Shown: positions 7,775 to 17,688 of the stretch, piece after piece
Layout: each line of letters begins with the position of its first letter
Position numbering within the stretch: the stretch's first letter is position 1
Origin: Collimonas fungivorans
Lineage (GTDB): Bacteria > Pseudomonadota > Gammaproteobacteria > Burkholderiales > Burkholderiaceae_D
Direction of reading: 5' to 3'
Assembly (NCBI RefSeq): GCF_001584145.1
Contig: NZ_CP013232.1
Span: 4,030,001 to 4,094,000 of the forward strand
Length of the DNA: 64,000 bases
The notes under the pieces: generated by a model
What the model was told of the DNA's origin: nothing
The model's database searches: none
What the model saw: the letters and a program-made list of their open reading frames with translations, nothing else
Position numbers and translations under genes: made by a program

Positions 7775-9183
7775 TCAACGGAAAAAAATAAAAGTCATCA
7801 CGACAAACAATGGCAACAGTACCACGCATGCCCAGCCCATGTAGCCGAAGAAGGACGGCATGCGGATGCCGCGTTCTTCGGCGATGGCTTTCACCATCAG
7901 GTTGGGCGCATTGCCGATGTAGCTGTTGGCGCCCATGAACACGGCGCCGCAGGAAATCGCCGCCAGCGTCGCCGCCAGCCGCGTCATCAGTTCGCCGGCG
8001 TCGCCGGACGCCGTATTGAAGAACACCAGGTAGGTCGGCGCATTGTCAAGGAACGACGACAGGATGCCGGTGGCCCAGAAATACATGATGTTATTGGGCT
8101 GGCCGTCGGCGCCGGTGACAGCGCTGACCACCAGGCCGAAAGCGCCCTGCTCGCCGGCGCGCAGCATGGCGATCACCGGTGCGATGGTGACGAAGATCCC
8201 GGCAAACAGCTTGGCCACTTCGAGGATGGGTCCCCAGCTGAAGTCGTTGCCTTCGCGGGCGATCTTGGGCGTGAGCCAGAGCGAAACCAGGATCACCACC
8301 ACCAGCAGGCCGTCGCGCAGCAGGTTCTGCAATTCCACCGTGGTGCCATAGATGTTGTAGCTGACGCCCGGTTTCCAGAAACCGCTCATCAGCACCAGCA
8401 GCACCACGACGGCCAGCAGGACGAAATTGAATTTCCCTTCGAAACGCAGCCTGGCGTCGTCCGGCGTCGGATCGAGCGACGGCGCAAATTCTTCCTCGCG
8501 CTTGTGGAAATAAAAGCGGTCCAGCAAATAAAAGATCGCCAGCAGGGAAACCCACATGAACAGGGTTTCGCCAAAAATGTTCTTGAGGGTCCAGGAGAAA
8601 TCCACGCCCTTCAGGAAGCCCAGGAACAGGGGCGGATCGCCGAGCGGGGTCAAGGCGCCGCCGGCATTGGCCACCAGGAAAATGAAGAAGACCACGATAT
8701 GCACGACATGCTTGCGATTGTCGTTGGCGCGGATCAGCGGCCGGATCAGCAGCATCGAGGCGCCGGTGGTGCCCATCAGGCTGGCCAGCAGGGTCCCGAT
8801 CGCCAGCAAGCCGGTATTCAGGGCCGGCGTGCCGTGCAGGTTGCCGCGCAGGCAGATGCCGCCGGCCACCACGAACAAGGCGGTCAGCAGGATGATGAAA
8901 GGAAAATACTCGGCCAGGAAGGCGTGCACCACGCCGGCGGCGGCAGTCGCTGCGCCAAACCCGAGCGCACAGGGAATCAGGAAAGCCAGCGACCACGCTA
9001 CCGCAATCTTGCCGAAATGATGGTGCCAGAAAGCCGGCGCCAGCAACGGGCCGAGCGCAATCGACAGCAGCAGGCCCATGAACGGCACGCCCACCAGACC
9101 GACAGCTGGGCTCCGTCCAGTTCTGCCGCTTGCGCAGCCAAGGGCAGGAAGGCAATCAGGACAGCGAGTATTTTCTTATGCAA
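7775..9183 (-). pseudogene. NhaD-like sodium:proton antiporter, apparent -1 frameshift near the 5' end
   Basis: The main frame (9094 down to 7775, 439 codons) is a multi-membrane transporter of the ion transporter superfamily, with GTTGASMLLIRPLIRAND and ANAGGALTPLGDPPLFLGF typical of NhaD/ArsB-like antiporters. The missing N-terminus is in another frame: a TTG at 9183, preceded by GGAAG at 6 bp, starts MHKKILAVLIAFLPLAAQA, a signal-like helix, followed by ELDGAQLSVWW. Adding one base to the CCC run at 9090-9092 would give SVWWGVPFMG, joining both parts into about 469 residues. Without that base, only a GTG-started truncated form (9094) could be made. Confidence 0.78.
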
Positions 9184-9261
9184 TGTAGTCTTCCATAAAG
9201 GTGATCGATCGAAACCGGACTATTTTAGCCCGAAATTGATATCAAACAAATAACGAAGGTA

Positions 9262-10455
9262 CTAAGTTGCCGCGGCAACCGGCTCTGCAATCTCGAAAAC
9301 CTGGCGCAGGTAATTCAGATAGGCCTGGTCGTCGCACATGTTCTTGGACGGCGTATCCGACAGCTTGGCCACCGGCTGGCCGTTACAGCGCACCATCTTC
9401 ATGACGATCTGCAAGGGCGTGTAGCCGAGGTCGTTGGTCAGGTTGGTGCCGACGCCGAACGCCACCCGGGTCCGGTCCTTGAAACGCAGGTAGAGCTCGT
9501 TGACCTTGCCGAAATCGAGGCTGTCGGAAAACACCAGCGTCTTGGTCGAGGGATCGACGCGGTTGTCCTGGTAATGCTTGATCAGGCGCTCGCCCCATTC
9601 GAACGGATCGCCGGAATCGTGGCGGGCGCCGTCGAACAGCTTGCAGAAGTACAGGTCGAAGTCGCGCAGGAAAGCCGCCATGCCGTAGACGTCGGACAAG
9701 GCGATCCCGAGGTCGCCGCGATATTCCTTGGCCCACATTTCAAAGCCGTAAATCTGCGAATCGCGCAGCCGCGGACCGAGCGACTGGCAGGCTTGCAGGT
9801 ATTCGTGCGCCATCGTGCCCAGCGGCGTCATGCCGTATTTCATGGCGAAATGAACGTTGGAAGTGCCGACCAGGTGCTGCGCAAAATCGCGCTGCAGGGT
9901 CTGCACCACTTCTTCGTGCCAGCTGCGGGAAAAGCGCCGACGCGTGCCGTAGTCGGCCACCTTGCAGCCGGCCATGGCGGGATTGTCGCGGATCAGGGCC
10001 ATCTTGTCTTGCAGGCGCTTGCGCCCTTCGGCATGGTCCGGCGCGGCCTGGGTGGCGCGGAAATAGACTTCGTTGACGATCGCCAGCACCGGCACTTCAA
10101 ACAGGATGGTATGCAGCCACGGTCCCTTGACCGTGATGTCGATCTCGCCGTTGTCCGCCGCCGACGGCTGCACGCTGATGTATTTCTGCTGCAGGTGGAA
10201 CAGGCTGAGGAAATCGATGAAATCGCTCTTGAAGAAACGCATGCTGCCGAGGTAGGCCAGTTCCTGTTCCTGGAAACGCAGGCGGCACAGCCCGGCGATC
10301 TCGTCGCGGATTTCGTCGACGTAAGGCCGCAGGTCGATGCCCTTGTTGCGGCATTTGTAGCGATACTCCACTTCGGCTGCCGGGAAATGATGCAAGACCA
10401 CCTGCATCATCGTGAATTTATACAAATCTGTATCGAGCAGCGAAGTAATGATCAT
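9262..10455 (-). CDS. pncB: Nicotinate phosphoribosyltransferase
   Basis: 397 residues, the normal length. The N-terminus [20 protein letters not shown] is the highly conserved start of PncB; the conserved [15 protein letters not shown] (carrying the GT.N. phosphoribosyl site) and [11 protein letters not shown] segments are all present. It converts nicotinate plus PRPP to nicotinate mononucleotide in the Preiss-Handler NAD salvage pathway, using ATP. The gene is monocistronic here. Confidence 0.96.
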   Translation of the reverse strand: MIITSLLDTDLYKFTMMQVVLHHFPAAEVEYRYKCRNKGIDLRPYVDEIRDEIAGLCRLRFQEQELAYLGSMRFFKSDFIDFLSLFHLQQKYISVQPSAADNGEIDITVKGPWLHTILFEVPVLAIVNEVYFRATQAAPDHAEGRKRLQDKMALIRDNPAMAGCKVADYGTRRRFSRSWHEEVVQTLQRDFAQHLVGTSNVHFAMKYGMTPLGTMAHEYLQACQSLGPRLRDSQIYGFEMWAKEYRGDLGIALSDVYGMAAFLRDFDLYFCKLFDGARHDSGDPFEWGERLIKHYQDNRVDPSTKTLVFSDSLDFGKVNELYLRFKDRTRVAFGVGTNLTNDLGYTPLQIVMKMVRCNGQPVAKLSDTPSKNMCDDQAYLNYLRQVFEIAEPVAAAT

Positions 10456-10534
10456 GGTCTTTGATTACATGGCGGTGAGTGGCTGGCGAAACCTCGGATT
10501 TCCTGTACCGATCTTACATCTTACAACAGCGATC

Positions 10535-11037
10535 TCATTTGCCGCACATATCGGCATAACGCGTTTTCGGCTCGCGGCGCTGGCTGCGCGTCCCCTTGTC
10601 CGATGATGGAAAAAAGACGTCCAGCAATGATGCATTGCCCCGCTCCCTGCCGTTAGGTTCGGCATAGTTGGGCCTTGCCCCGTTGGGCTCGCGATTCGGC
10701 TGGCCGGGATAGGTCCGGGACAGGTCCGCGTACGGATAAAAATCGGGAGCGATTATCGGCTCACGCTGCGCCTGCTGTTCCAGCCTGTCGCAACGCTGCG
10801 CCCTGGTCATGGCCTGACCGCGGCTGCCGCCCTGCGGCGGCGATTCCGATTCCGGCACCGCCAGCAAGTCCCGCTGGTCTTCGCGCGACAAACCGTTAAA
10901 GCTGTTGCGGATACCGACGGCATTGAGGTGAACGGCCGGATCGACGGCGGCGGCATGCCGGTAGCCAGCGCTGGCTGCCCGGCGGCGGCCAAAAACATCA
11001 GGGCTGCTAGTGGAACAAGCGGAAAAGATAGGTTCAT
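10535..11037 (-). pseudogene. Secreted hypothetical protein, apparent frameshift
   Basis: The ATG at 11037 opens a good signal peptide (MNLSFPLVPLAALMFLAAAG, then QPALA), but its frame degenerates into an Arg-rich tail. The downstream frame reads VDPAVHLNAVGIRNSFNGLS, EDQRDLLAVPESESPP and so on to a stop at 10535. The two fit if one base is added within 10944-10956 (GCCGCCGCC run). The joined protein would be about 167 residues, exported, Pro/Arg/Asn-rich and of unknown function. A shorter alternative starts at 10891. This is a weaker case than the two other frameshifts because I recognise no family. Confidence 0.55.
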
Positions 11038-11146
11038 GGCAATACGCTATAGCGATGAAAACTTGGTGTAAAAGCTTGCGACATGCATTTTCCAGAGATG
11101 ACAGCGTGACAATTTTATCCCACTCGTCACATTGCCATGGATTTTT

Positions 11147-12076
11147 TTATATGGCCTCAATGGCGGCCGACGCATGGTCCGGCTCGAAGAAACACCAGTG
11201 CACCTGCGGCCAGCGCTGCTGGATCCCGGCTTCGATGCGGTTGATGGCGTCGACCAGCGCCACATCCGAAGGCTGCGGCCGCATCACGGCTTGCACCGCG
11301 ATCATGACCTGCTCACCCCATTGCATGGAAATCAGGTTCCTGACTGCCGCCACATCGGCGTCGGCTTCGATATGCGCCTTGATGGCGGCATGCACCTCGG
11401 GCGCCGCCGACTCGCCGGTGACCATGGCTTTCACTTCGCGGATCACCATCACCGCGACGATCATCAGCAGCAGGCCGACCGCGATCGTGCCGCAGGCGTC
11501 CCACAGCGGATTCCCGGTCACCACCGTCATCAGCACCGCAACAAACGCCAGCGCCAGTCCAGCCAGCGCAGCGATATCCTCGCCCGCCACCACCATCAGC
11601 TCCGACTGCCGGGTTTCGCGGAACCACTGCATGAATGGCTTGCCGTCTGAAATCTTGCGGATCTCGACCATCGCACCGCGCAGGGAAAACGCTTCCAGCA
11701 CCACCGAAACGCCCAGCACACCAAGCGCTACCCAGGGAGTACTGATAGCCTGTGGATGCTTCAGGTGCTCGATGCCTTCCATGACCGAAAACGCGCCGCC
11801 GACAAAAAACAGCAGCAGCGCCACCATCATCGCCCAAAAATACACCACCCGCGCATAGCCCATGGGATGGGACGAGTTTGCCGGTTTCTTGGCTTCTTTC
11901 AGGCCGATCAGCAAAAACACCTGGTTGGTGCAATCGGCCAGCGAATGGATCGCTTCCGCCAGCATGGCCCCCGAACCCGTATAGATCGAAGCGGCAAACT
12001 TCGCCAGCGCGATGCCGCCATTGGCGCCCAAGGCGTAAAAAATGGCTTTGGTGGAGCTTTCGTTGGAAGATGACAT
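11147..12076 (-). CDS. Cation diffusion facilitator (CDF) transporter
   Basis: 309 residues from the ATG at 12076, which has GGAA a few bases upstream; the extension to 12196 is not homologous. Typical CDF features are present: hydrophobic segments, SLADCTNQVFLLIGL in TM2 (the usual HxxxD metal site appears as HSLAD), VVAGEDIAALAGLALAF in TM5 (DxxxA-type), and a cytoplasmic C-terminal domain. It probably exports Zn2+, Fe2+ or a similar divalent cation in exchange for protons; the metal is unresolved. Confidence 0.88.
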   Translation of the reverse strand: MSSSNESSTKAIFYALGANGGIALAKFAASIYTGSGAMLAEAIHSLADCTNQVFLLIGLKEAKKPANSSHPMGYARVVYFWAMMVALLLFFVGGAFSVMEGIEHLKHPQAISTPWVALGVLGVSVVLEAFSLRGAMVEIRKISDGKPFMQWFRETRQSELMVVAGEDIAALAGLALAFVAVLMTVVTGNPLWDACGTIAVGLLLMIVAVMVIREVKAMVTGESAAPEVHAAIKAHIEADADVAAVRNLISMQWGEQVMIAVQAVMRPQPSDVALVDAINRIEAGIQQRWPQVHWCFFEPDHASAAIEAI

Positions 12077-12386
12077 AATTATTCCGTAGCAACAAAGGCG
12101 TCCACGATAGCCATTTTGCCAAGCTGACGCAAGCAATCCTGGCGCGGCCTCGAAAAGCTTGCGGCGGATGTGGTAAAACTGAGGAAATACCGGCAATTTC
12201 CGTTAATGTGAATTTCACATTTGCTTATATGGATTCTATATAACAGCTGTTTGTGGGAAAACCCGAATTACCTTAAAATACAAGGCTTTGCGACAGGGTA
12301 TATATCAAGGGCAGCTTTGCTCCGAGCCGCCGGTCGCCGCCTCAAGATCCGCTTCAAGAACATTATTTACAGATAGGACTGTTGTT
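12077..12386 (+). promoter_or_regulatory. Intergenic region with a palindrome (GTGAATTTCAC) between the CDF gene and fdxA
   Basis: This 310 bp spacer separates two divergent genes. An 11 bp palindrome, GTGAATTTCAC, is at 12208-12218 in an AT-rich patch followed by TTATATGGATTCTATATAAC. It looks like an operator or promoter region for fdxA or the divergent transporter, but the binding protein is unknown. No further gene was found. Confidence 0.35.
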
Positions 12387-12710
12387 ATGACCCACGTTGT
12401 GACCGAATCCTGCATTCGCTGCCGCTATACCGACTGCGTGGATGTATGCCCGGTTGATTGCTTCCGCCAAGGCCCGAATTTCCTGTCTATCGACCCCGAC
12501 GAGTGCATCGATTGCGCGGTCTGCGTCGCCGAGTGCCCGGTCAACGCCATCTATGCCGAAGAAGACGTGCCGGCCGACCAGCTGCATTTCATCAAACTGA
12601 ATGAAGACCTGTCGCGCCACTGGCCGTCGATCACCAAGACCATCGCTCCTTTGGCGGAAGCCGAGGAATGGAAAGACGTCAAGGAAAAATTGGATTTCTT
12701 GCAACGTTAA
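12387..12710 (+). CDS. fdxA: 7Fe-8S ferredoxin FdxA
   Basis: 107 residues from the ATG at 12387. The N-terminal part carries CIRCRYTDCVDVCPVDC (3Fe-4S/4Fe-4S pattern with the extra spacing typical of FdxA) and then CIDCAVCVAECPV (4Fe-4S). The C-terminal helical tail (SITKTIAPLAEAEEWKDV) is usual for this subgroup. It is a small cytoplasmic electron carrier. The next gene, 156 bp downstream, is a ferredoxin-NADP reductase, a natural partner. Confidence 0.95.
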   Translation: MTHVVTESCIRCRYTDCVDVCPVDCFRQGPNFLSIDPDECIDCAVCVAECPVNAIYAEEDVPADQLHFIKLNEDLSRHWPSITKTIAPLAEAEEWKDVKEKLDFLQR

Positions 12711-12866
12711 GCTGCTTTGGCGGGCGGCCGCTGCAGCCAGCCACCAATTCAAGCCAGGCCATTGCCCCCAGCCATACAGGAATTCGCGAAATTTAAATCC
12801 AATCGCCGTCGCCACCGCTGGCATGGCTTTTGGGGGACCCAACTGAAACAGGAATCAGATCGTCGT

Positions 12867-13952
12867 ATGGATACCACCGTCAAACTTGCACCAGCACCCA
12901 CTTCCGCCAACAGCGTGATCGAAACCGATGCCGTCATCGTCGGCGCCGGCCCGGTAGGCCTGTTCCAGGTCTTTGAACTCGGCCTGCTGGAAATCAAGGC
13001 CCATGTCATCGACTCGCTGCCGGTCGTCGGCGGCCAGTGCGTGGAGCTGTACCCGGACAAGCCGATCTACGACATCCCTGCCGTCCCGGTCTGCACCGGC
13101 CAGGAACTGACCGACAACCTGCTCAAGCAGATCGAACCGTTCGAACCGACCTTCCACCTGAACCAGGAAGTGACGCTGGTAGCGCGCCGCGAAGACAACC
13201 GCTTCGACCTGGAAACCTCGGCCGGCACCCGCTTCATCACCAAGACCATCTTCATCGCCGCCGGCGTCGGCTCGTTCCAGCCGCGCACCATCAAGGTCGA
13301 CGGCATCGACCAGTTCGACAATACGCAGCTGTTCTACCGCGTCAAGGATCCTGTCCAGTTCCACGGCAAGAACCTGGTGATCTGCGGCGGCGGCGATTCG
13401 GCGCTGGACTGGGCGCTGGACCTGGTCGGCAAGGCCGAATCGGTAGTCTTGCTGCACCGTCGCGAAGAATTCCGCGCGGCGCCGGCTTCGGTCGCCAAGA
13501 TGAAAGCCTTGTGCGAAGCCTACGAAATGCAGTTCCTGGTCGGCCAGGTCACCGGCCATGAAACCAAGGACGGCAAGCTGAGCGAGATCAAGGTCACCGG
13601 CCCGGACGGCGTCACCCGCCGCCTGCCGCTGGACACCCTGCTGGTGTTCTTCGGCCTGTCGCCGAAACTCGGCCCTATCGCCGAGTGGGGCCTGGACATC
13701 GAGCGCAAGCAGCTGAAAGTGGTCGATACCGAGAAGTTCGAAACCAACGTGCCGGGCATCTTTGCGGTGGGCGACATCAACACCTATCCGGGCAAGAAGA
13801 AACTGATCCTGTCAGGCTTCCATGAAGCCGCGCTGGCCGCATTCGGCGCTGCGCCTTACATCTTCCCGGACAAGAAGATCCACATGCAGTACACCACCAC
13901 ATCGCCGAAGCTGCACAAGATCCTGGGCGTGGAATCGCCAGTGTTCGACTAA
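12867..13952 (+). CDS. Ferredoxin--NADP+ reductase (thioredoxin-reductase-like type)
   Basis: 361 residues from the ATG at 12867; the frame is open upstream to 12717 but not conserved. The N-terminal FAD motif is [17 protein letters not shown] (about residues 25-41), followed by VGGQC; the NADP site is [16 protein letters not shown]. The redox CxxC of thioredoxin reductase is absent, which marks the YumC/TrxR-like FNR group. It would transfer electrons between NADPH and ferredoxin, here probably FdxA. Confidence 0.93.
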   Translation: MDTTVKLAPAPTSANSVIETDAVIVGAGPVGLFQVFELGLLEIKAHVIDSLPVVGGQCVELYPDKPIYDIPAVPVCTGQELTDNLLKQIEPFEPTFHLNQEVTLVARREDNRFDLETSAGTRFITKTIFIAAGVGSFQPRTIKVDGIDQFDNTQLFYRVKDPVQFHGKNLVICGGGDSALDWALDLVGKAESVVLLHRREEFRAAPASVAKMKALCEAYEMQFLVGQVTGHETKDGKLSEIKVTGPDGVTRRLPLDTLLVFFGLSPKLGPIAEWGLDIERKQLKVVDTEKFETNVPGIFAVGDINTYPGKKKLILSGFHEAALAAFGAAPYIFPDKKIHMQYTTTSPKLHKILGVESPVFD

Positions 13953-13970
13953 TCGCCTGGCGCCAGTACA

Positions 13971-14009
13971 AAAAAGCCGCTCGAGGAAAGTTTCCCGAAC
14001 GGCTTTTTT
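13971..14009 (+). terminator. Intrinsic terminator after the ferredoxin reductase gene
   Basis: AAAAAGCCG pairs with CGGCTTTTTT, with an additional inner GGAAA/TTTCC pairing, 18 bp after the stop codon and ending in a T run. Confidence 0.8.
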
Positions 14010-14023
14010 ATCGCCTGAAAATA

Positions 14024-14060
14024 AAAACGCCCGGGATGCTGATGCATCCCGGGCGTTTTT
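14024..14060. terminator. Bidirectional terminator between the reductase gene and pnp
   Basis: A 13 bp perfect stem (ACGCCCGGGATGC / GCATCCCGGGCGT) with a four-base loop and A and T runs on its two sides. It serves pnp on the minus strand and backs up the preceding terminator on the plus strand. Confidence 0.88.
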
Positions 14061-14079
14061 CACACAGCTAGCCGTGTAA

Positions 14080-16209
14080 TTACTGCGCTGCCGCCGGAGC
14101 AGCTTCGCCGCCCTCCTGGGCTGCCTTCATCGACAGTTTCAGACGGCCGCGGTCGTCGGTTTCCAGAACCTTGACACGCACTTGCTGGCCTTCTTTCAGG
14201 TAGTCGGCGACGGCATTGACGCGCTCATTGGCGATCTGGCTGATGTGCAGCAGACCATCTTTGCCCGGCAATACCTGCACGATCGCGCCGAAGTCCAGCA
14301 GCTTCAAGACTGTGCCTTCGTAGACCTTGCCGACTTCAACCGAAGCCGTCAGTTCTTCGATGCGGCGCTTGGCTTCCTGGCCGGCAGCAGCATCCACCGA
14401 AGCGATAGTGACGACGCCTTCGTCGCTGATATCGATCTGGGTGCCGGTTTCTTCCGTCAGGGCGCGAATCACAGCGCCGCCCTTGCCGATCACGTCGCGG
14501 ATTTTTTCCGGATTGATCTTGACGGTGATCAGGCGTGGTGCGAAATCGGACAGCTCGGTTTTACCGTGCGGAACCGCTTCCTGCATCTTGCCGAGGATAT
14601 GGATGCGGCCTTCTTTGGCTTGCGCCAACGCGACCTGCATGATTTCCTTGGTGATGCCCTGGATCTTGATATCCATCTGCAACGCAGTGATGCCGTTGGC
14701 TGTACCGGCTACCTTGAAGTCCATGTCGCCGAGGTGATCTTCGTCACCCAGGATGTCGGTCAGGACGGCGAACTTGCTGCCATCCTTGATCAGGCCCATG
14801 GCGATACCGGCCACGTGCGCTTGCATCGGCACGCCGGCGTCCATCAGGGCCAGGCAGCCACCGCAGACCGAAGCCATCGACGACGAACCGTTCGATTCGG
14901 TGATTTCCGATACCAGGCGCACCGAGTAGCTGAAATCTTCCGGCGCCGGCAGTGCTGCTTGCAGAGCGCGCTTGGCCAGACGGCCGTGACCGATTTCGCG
15001 GCGCTTTGGCGTACCGACGCGGCCGGTTTCGCCGGTAGCGAACGGTGGCATGTTGTAATGCAGCATGAAGCGGTCCGAATACTCGCCCATCAGCGCGTCG
15101 ATCTTCTGTTCGTCGCGTGCAGTGCCCAGCGTGGCGACTACCAGCGCTTGGGTTTCGCCGCGGGTGAACAGTGCCGAACCATGGGTACGCGGCAGGACGC
15201 CGGTACGGATCGAGATCGGACGCACGGTACGTGTATCGCGGCCGTCGATGCGTGGTTCGCCTTCGAGGATCTGCGAACGGACGATCTTGGCTTCCAGGTC
15301 AAACAGGATGCCGCTGACTTCCGAAGAATCAGGTGCGGTGCCGCCGATCGATGCAGCTTCGGCAGCCAGCGCCGCGTTGACTTCTGCGGTTGCGTCTTTC
15401 AGCTTGGCAGTACGGGCTTGCTTGTCTTTGGTCTGGTAGGCTTCGCGCAGCTTGGCTTCGCCGAAATGCGCAACGCGCGCGATCAGGGCGTCGTTCTTTG
15501 GCGCCGGGCTCCATTCGACTTCAGGCTTGCCGCCATCGCGCACCAGTTCATGGATAGCGTTGATGACTGCCTTCGATTGCTCGTGGCCGAAGACGACCGC
15601 GCCCAGCATGATTTCTTCCGACAATTGCTTGGCTTCCGATTCCACCATCAGCACGGCGCTTTCGGTACCGGCAACCACCAGGTCCATGGCCGACTTGGTC
15701 AGCTGGGATGTGGTCGGGTTCAACACGTACTGGCCGTCGATATAACCGACGCGCGCAGCGCCGACCGGACCGGCGAAAGGAATGCCGGCAACCGACAAGG
15801 CAGCCGAAGCGCCGATCATTGCGGCGATGTCTGGATCGATTTCAGGATTGACCGACAGCACGTGAATGATGACTTGCACTTCATTCAGGTAACCTTCCGG
15901 GAACAGCGGGCGGATCGGACGATCGATCAGGCGCGATGTCAGGGTTTCTTTTTCGGAAGGACGGCCTTCGCGCTTGAAGAAACCGCCTGGGATGCGGCCG
16001 GCTGCGTATGTCTTTTCAACGTAATCAACGGTCAATGGGAAAAAATCCTGACCTGGCTTAGCATCTTTGCGTGCCACCACGGTAGCCAGCACAACGGTAT
16101 CTTCAATCGATACCATCACTGCGCCGGAGGCTTGGCGAGCGATCTCGCCGGTTTCCAGCGTGACCTGATGCTGACCATACTGGAATGTCTTAGTAACTTT
16201 ATTAAACAC
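14080..16209 (-). CDS. pnp: Polynucleotide phosphorylase
   Basis: 709 residues, normal length. There are two RNase PH-like domains (the second with [14 protein letters not shown] and [10 protein letters not shown]), an alpha-helical linker, a KH domain ([17 protein letters not shown] around residue 565) and a C-terminal S1 domain ([18 protein letters not shown]). It degrades RNA 3' to 5' with phosphate and is a degradosome component in many bacteria. It follows rpsO, the classical arrangement. The long open frame on the opposite strand is a codon-bias shadow. Confidence 0.98.
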   Translation of the reverse strand: MFNKVTKTFQYGQHQVTLETGEIARQASGAVMVSIEDTVVLATVVARKDAKPGQDFFPLTVDYVEKTYAAGRIPGGFFKREGRPSEKETLTSRLIDRPIRPLFPEGYLNEVQVIIHVLSVNPEIDPDIAAMIGASAALSVAGIPFAGPVGAARVGYIDGQYVLNPTTSQLTKSAMDLVVAGTESAVLMVESEAKQLSEEIMLGAVVFGHEQSKAVINAIHELVRDGGKPEVEWSPAPKNDALIARVAHFGEAKLREAYQTKDKQARTAKLKDATAEVNAALAAEAASIGGTAPDSSEVSGILFDLEAKIVRSQILEGEPRIDGRDTRTVRPISIRTGVLPRTHGSALFTRGETQALVVATLGTARDEQKIDALMGEYSDRFMLHYNMPPFATGETGRVGTPKRREIGHGRLAKRALQAALPAPEDFSYSVRLVSEITESNGSSSMASVCGGCLALMDAGVPMQAHVAGIAMGLIKDGSKFAVLTDILGDEDHLGDMDFKVAGTANGITALQMDIKIQGITKEIMQVALAQAKEGRIHILGKMQEAVPHGKTELSDFAPRLITVKINPEKIRDVIGKGGAVIRALTEETGTQIDISDEGVVTIASVDAAAGQEAKRRIEELTASVEVGKVYEGTVLKLLDFGAIVQVLPGKDGLLHISQIANERVNAVADYLKEGQQVRVKVLETDDRGRLKLSMKAAQEGGEAAPAAAQ

Positions 16210-16441
16210 AATATATCCTTCTCATTAGTTGGGGACAGAGTAATTCGCCTCAGGCTAACGCTTGCGACTCTTAAACTCTTTCCCGCAATTATTTATATGC
16301 CGACAGATTTTCAGGCGCTGTCGTTCACCTCACCACTGACGATTCATCGCTGGCTGCTGCCAATGAATTGCCGTCTCCATGCTTAGAACCAACTTCTTGA
16401 AACTTGTGCAGATAAGCCGCAAAAAAGCTGCTGCCAAAAGC

Positions 16442-16480
16442 AAAAATGCCCGCATCAGAAACTGATACAGGCATTTTTTT
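16442..16480 (-). terminator. Hairpin terminator/attenuator between rpsO and pnp
   Basis: On the minus strand, AAATGCC-TGTATCAG and CTGATGCG-GGCATTTTT form a long stem with a three-base TTT loop followed by a T run, 95 bp downstream of the rpsO stop. It probably ends or attenuates the rpsO transcript before pnp, as in the known rpsO-pnp arrangement. The rest of the 16210-16574 spacer shows no gene. Confidence 0.78.
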
Positions 16481-16574
16481 CAACTTATCGACGGACCAAG
16501 GACATCGTCGCGAAATATCGAAACAGGATGTCGCAGAAAATAACGTCGGCCGACGACGAGTCGCGCACTGACGA

Positions 16575-16844
16575 TTACTTACGCAAGCCGAGTTTTTCGA
16601 TCAGCGAGCGGTAACGGTTCAGATCCTTACCCTTGAGGTAGGACAGCAGGCTTTTACGACGGTTAACCATCATGATCAGGCCGCGGCGGGAATGGTGATC
16701 CTTGGCGTGGGCTTTGAAGTGACCGTTCAGGTCGTTGATACGGGCTGTCAGCAGCGCAACTTGCACTTCCGGGGAGCCGGTGTCGTTTTGACCGCGCGCA
16801 TTATCAGTGATAATAGCGGCCTTGGCTGTTTTTTCGATAGTCAT
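16575..16844 (-). CDS. rpsO: 30S ribosomal protein S15
   Basis: 89 residues, exact family length. The sequence ends in [11 protein letters not shown] and contains [17 protein letters not shown] and [18 protein letters not shown], the rRNA-binding signature. It binds 16S rRNA helices 20-22 in the small subunit. It stands upstream of pnp and has a well-formed sigma-70 promoter about 90 bp in front of it. Confidence 0.98.
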   Translation of the reverse strand: MTIEKTAKAAIITDNARGQNDTGSPEVQVALLTARINDLNGHFKAHAKDHHSRRGLIMMVNRRKSLLSYLKGKDLNRYRSLIEKLGLRK

Positions 16845-16936
16845 GCTTTACCTTTCACAAGCGGTGTACAGAGTACGTAACCCTATGCACCGTGAACAAA
16901 CAATTAGAAAATCCGGTCAAACTTGACCAGACGCGC

Positions 16937-16965
16937 AGTATATAGCAAAAATCCTGCGGATTCAA
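16937..16965 (-). promoter_or_regulatory. Sigma-70 promoter of rpsO
   Basis: On the minus strand, TTGAAT (16960-16965), a 17 bp spacer and TATACT (16937-16942) give a near-consensus promoter. The predicted start near 16930 leaves a leader of roughly 85 nt, in which S15 autoregulation could act. Confidence 0.7.
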
Positions 16966-16971
16966 ATACTT

Positions 16972-17131
16972 AGGGGTTGTCGGGGTGTAAATTGGATATT
17001 TGGGCGGTTGTAGCTGGATGCGAAGCAAGGCAGACGACACGCCGCAGTGCGAGCACTGCAAGTGGCGGCTAACGTAGCAGCGCGCCAGCTACAGCCAGCA
17101 CAAATGTTCAATTTACACCCTGACAGCCCCT
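16972..17131 (+). repeat. Fold-back element, copy 3
   Basis: The left arm (16972 to about 17022) pairs with the right arm (17081-17131) over about 50 bp, starting AGGGG / CCCCT. Mismatches are five G.T, no A.C, and three purine-purine, plus one or two single-base bulges. The centre contains GCAAGGC on the left, a GCAGTGC/GCACTGC hairpin, and GGCTAACGTAGC on the right, an arrangement like the AGGCTAGGCG ... CAACGACGC core of copies 1 and 2, though the sequence is otherwise diverged. It lies between rpsO and a divergent lipoprotein gene, immediately upstream of the rpsO -35 box. Confidence 0.88.
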
Positions 17132-17170
17132 CAGCGTCGCACCAATAACAATTTATCTTGGAGTATCGCC

Positions 17171-17668
17171 ATGAAGCAACCCTTTCCCCTTCTCCTGGCC
17201 GGTTTGCTGCTGAGCCTCGGCGGTTGCGCCTCGCTGCTGGCGCCGCCGGTCAATCCCGGCGAACCCGAAGCGCAAGTGCTGGCGCGCCTGGGGAAACCTA
17301 CCGGGACTTATCAAGACGGCAATGATGTATTATGGGAATACGCGCGCGGCCCCTACGGCCAGGCGACGTATATGGCGAAAATCGGCTCCGACCACAGATT
17401 AGTTTCTTATGAGCAAGTATTGACCCTGGAGAAATTCGCCACCATCAAGGTCGGCCAGTTCAACCAGGCCGATGTGCTGCGTACCATCGGCAAGCCGTTC
17501 GAAACCGTTTATTACGACCGGGTCAAGCTGAACGGCTGGAACTACGCCTACAAGGAAGCCGGCGTCTGGAATTCGGAGATGACCGTGTATTTCGACGACA
17601 GCGGTATTGTCCGCAAGCTGGAAAACGGCCCCGATCCGCGTTATGAACACTCCCGCTTCGGCCGGTAA
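17171..17668 (+). CDS. BamE/OmlA-like lipoprotein
   Basis: 165 residues with a signal peptide ending in the lipobox LSLGGC (Cys about residue 19). The mature part has two SmpA/OmlA-like segments, each with a G(x)PEAQVLARLGKPTGTY or GQFNQADVLRTIGKPFETVY pattern, the loop-helix motif of the BamE fold. Such proteins sit in the outer membrane; whether this one takes part in the Bam complex is unknown. The downstream yihY-like gene begins 20 bp later, suggesting cotranscription. Confidence 0.8.
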   Translation: MKQPFPLLLAGLLLSLGGCASLLAPPVNPGEPEAQVLARLGKPTGTYQDGNDVLWEYARGPYGQATYMAKIGSDHRLVSYEQVLTLEKFATIKVGQFNQADVLRTIGKPFETVYYDRVKLNGWNYAYKEAGVWNSEMTVYFDDSGIVRKLENGPDPRYEHSRFGR

Positions 17669-17688
17669 ATTTTAAAGAGAGCGACTGC

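Noticed and set aside
9165-9203. Short frame ATG-GAA-GAC-TAC-ATT-GCA-TAA overlapping the antiporter start
   Set aside because: Six codons arising near a TTG start with its ribosome site; nothing indicates that it is translated, though a coupled leader peptide cannot be excluded.
14182-16386. 734-codon open frame opposite pnp
   Set aside because: pnp on the other strand is unmistakable; the frame has no family features and reflects high-GC third positions.
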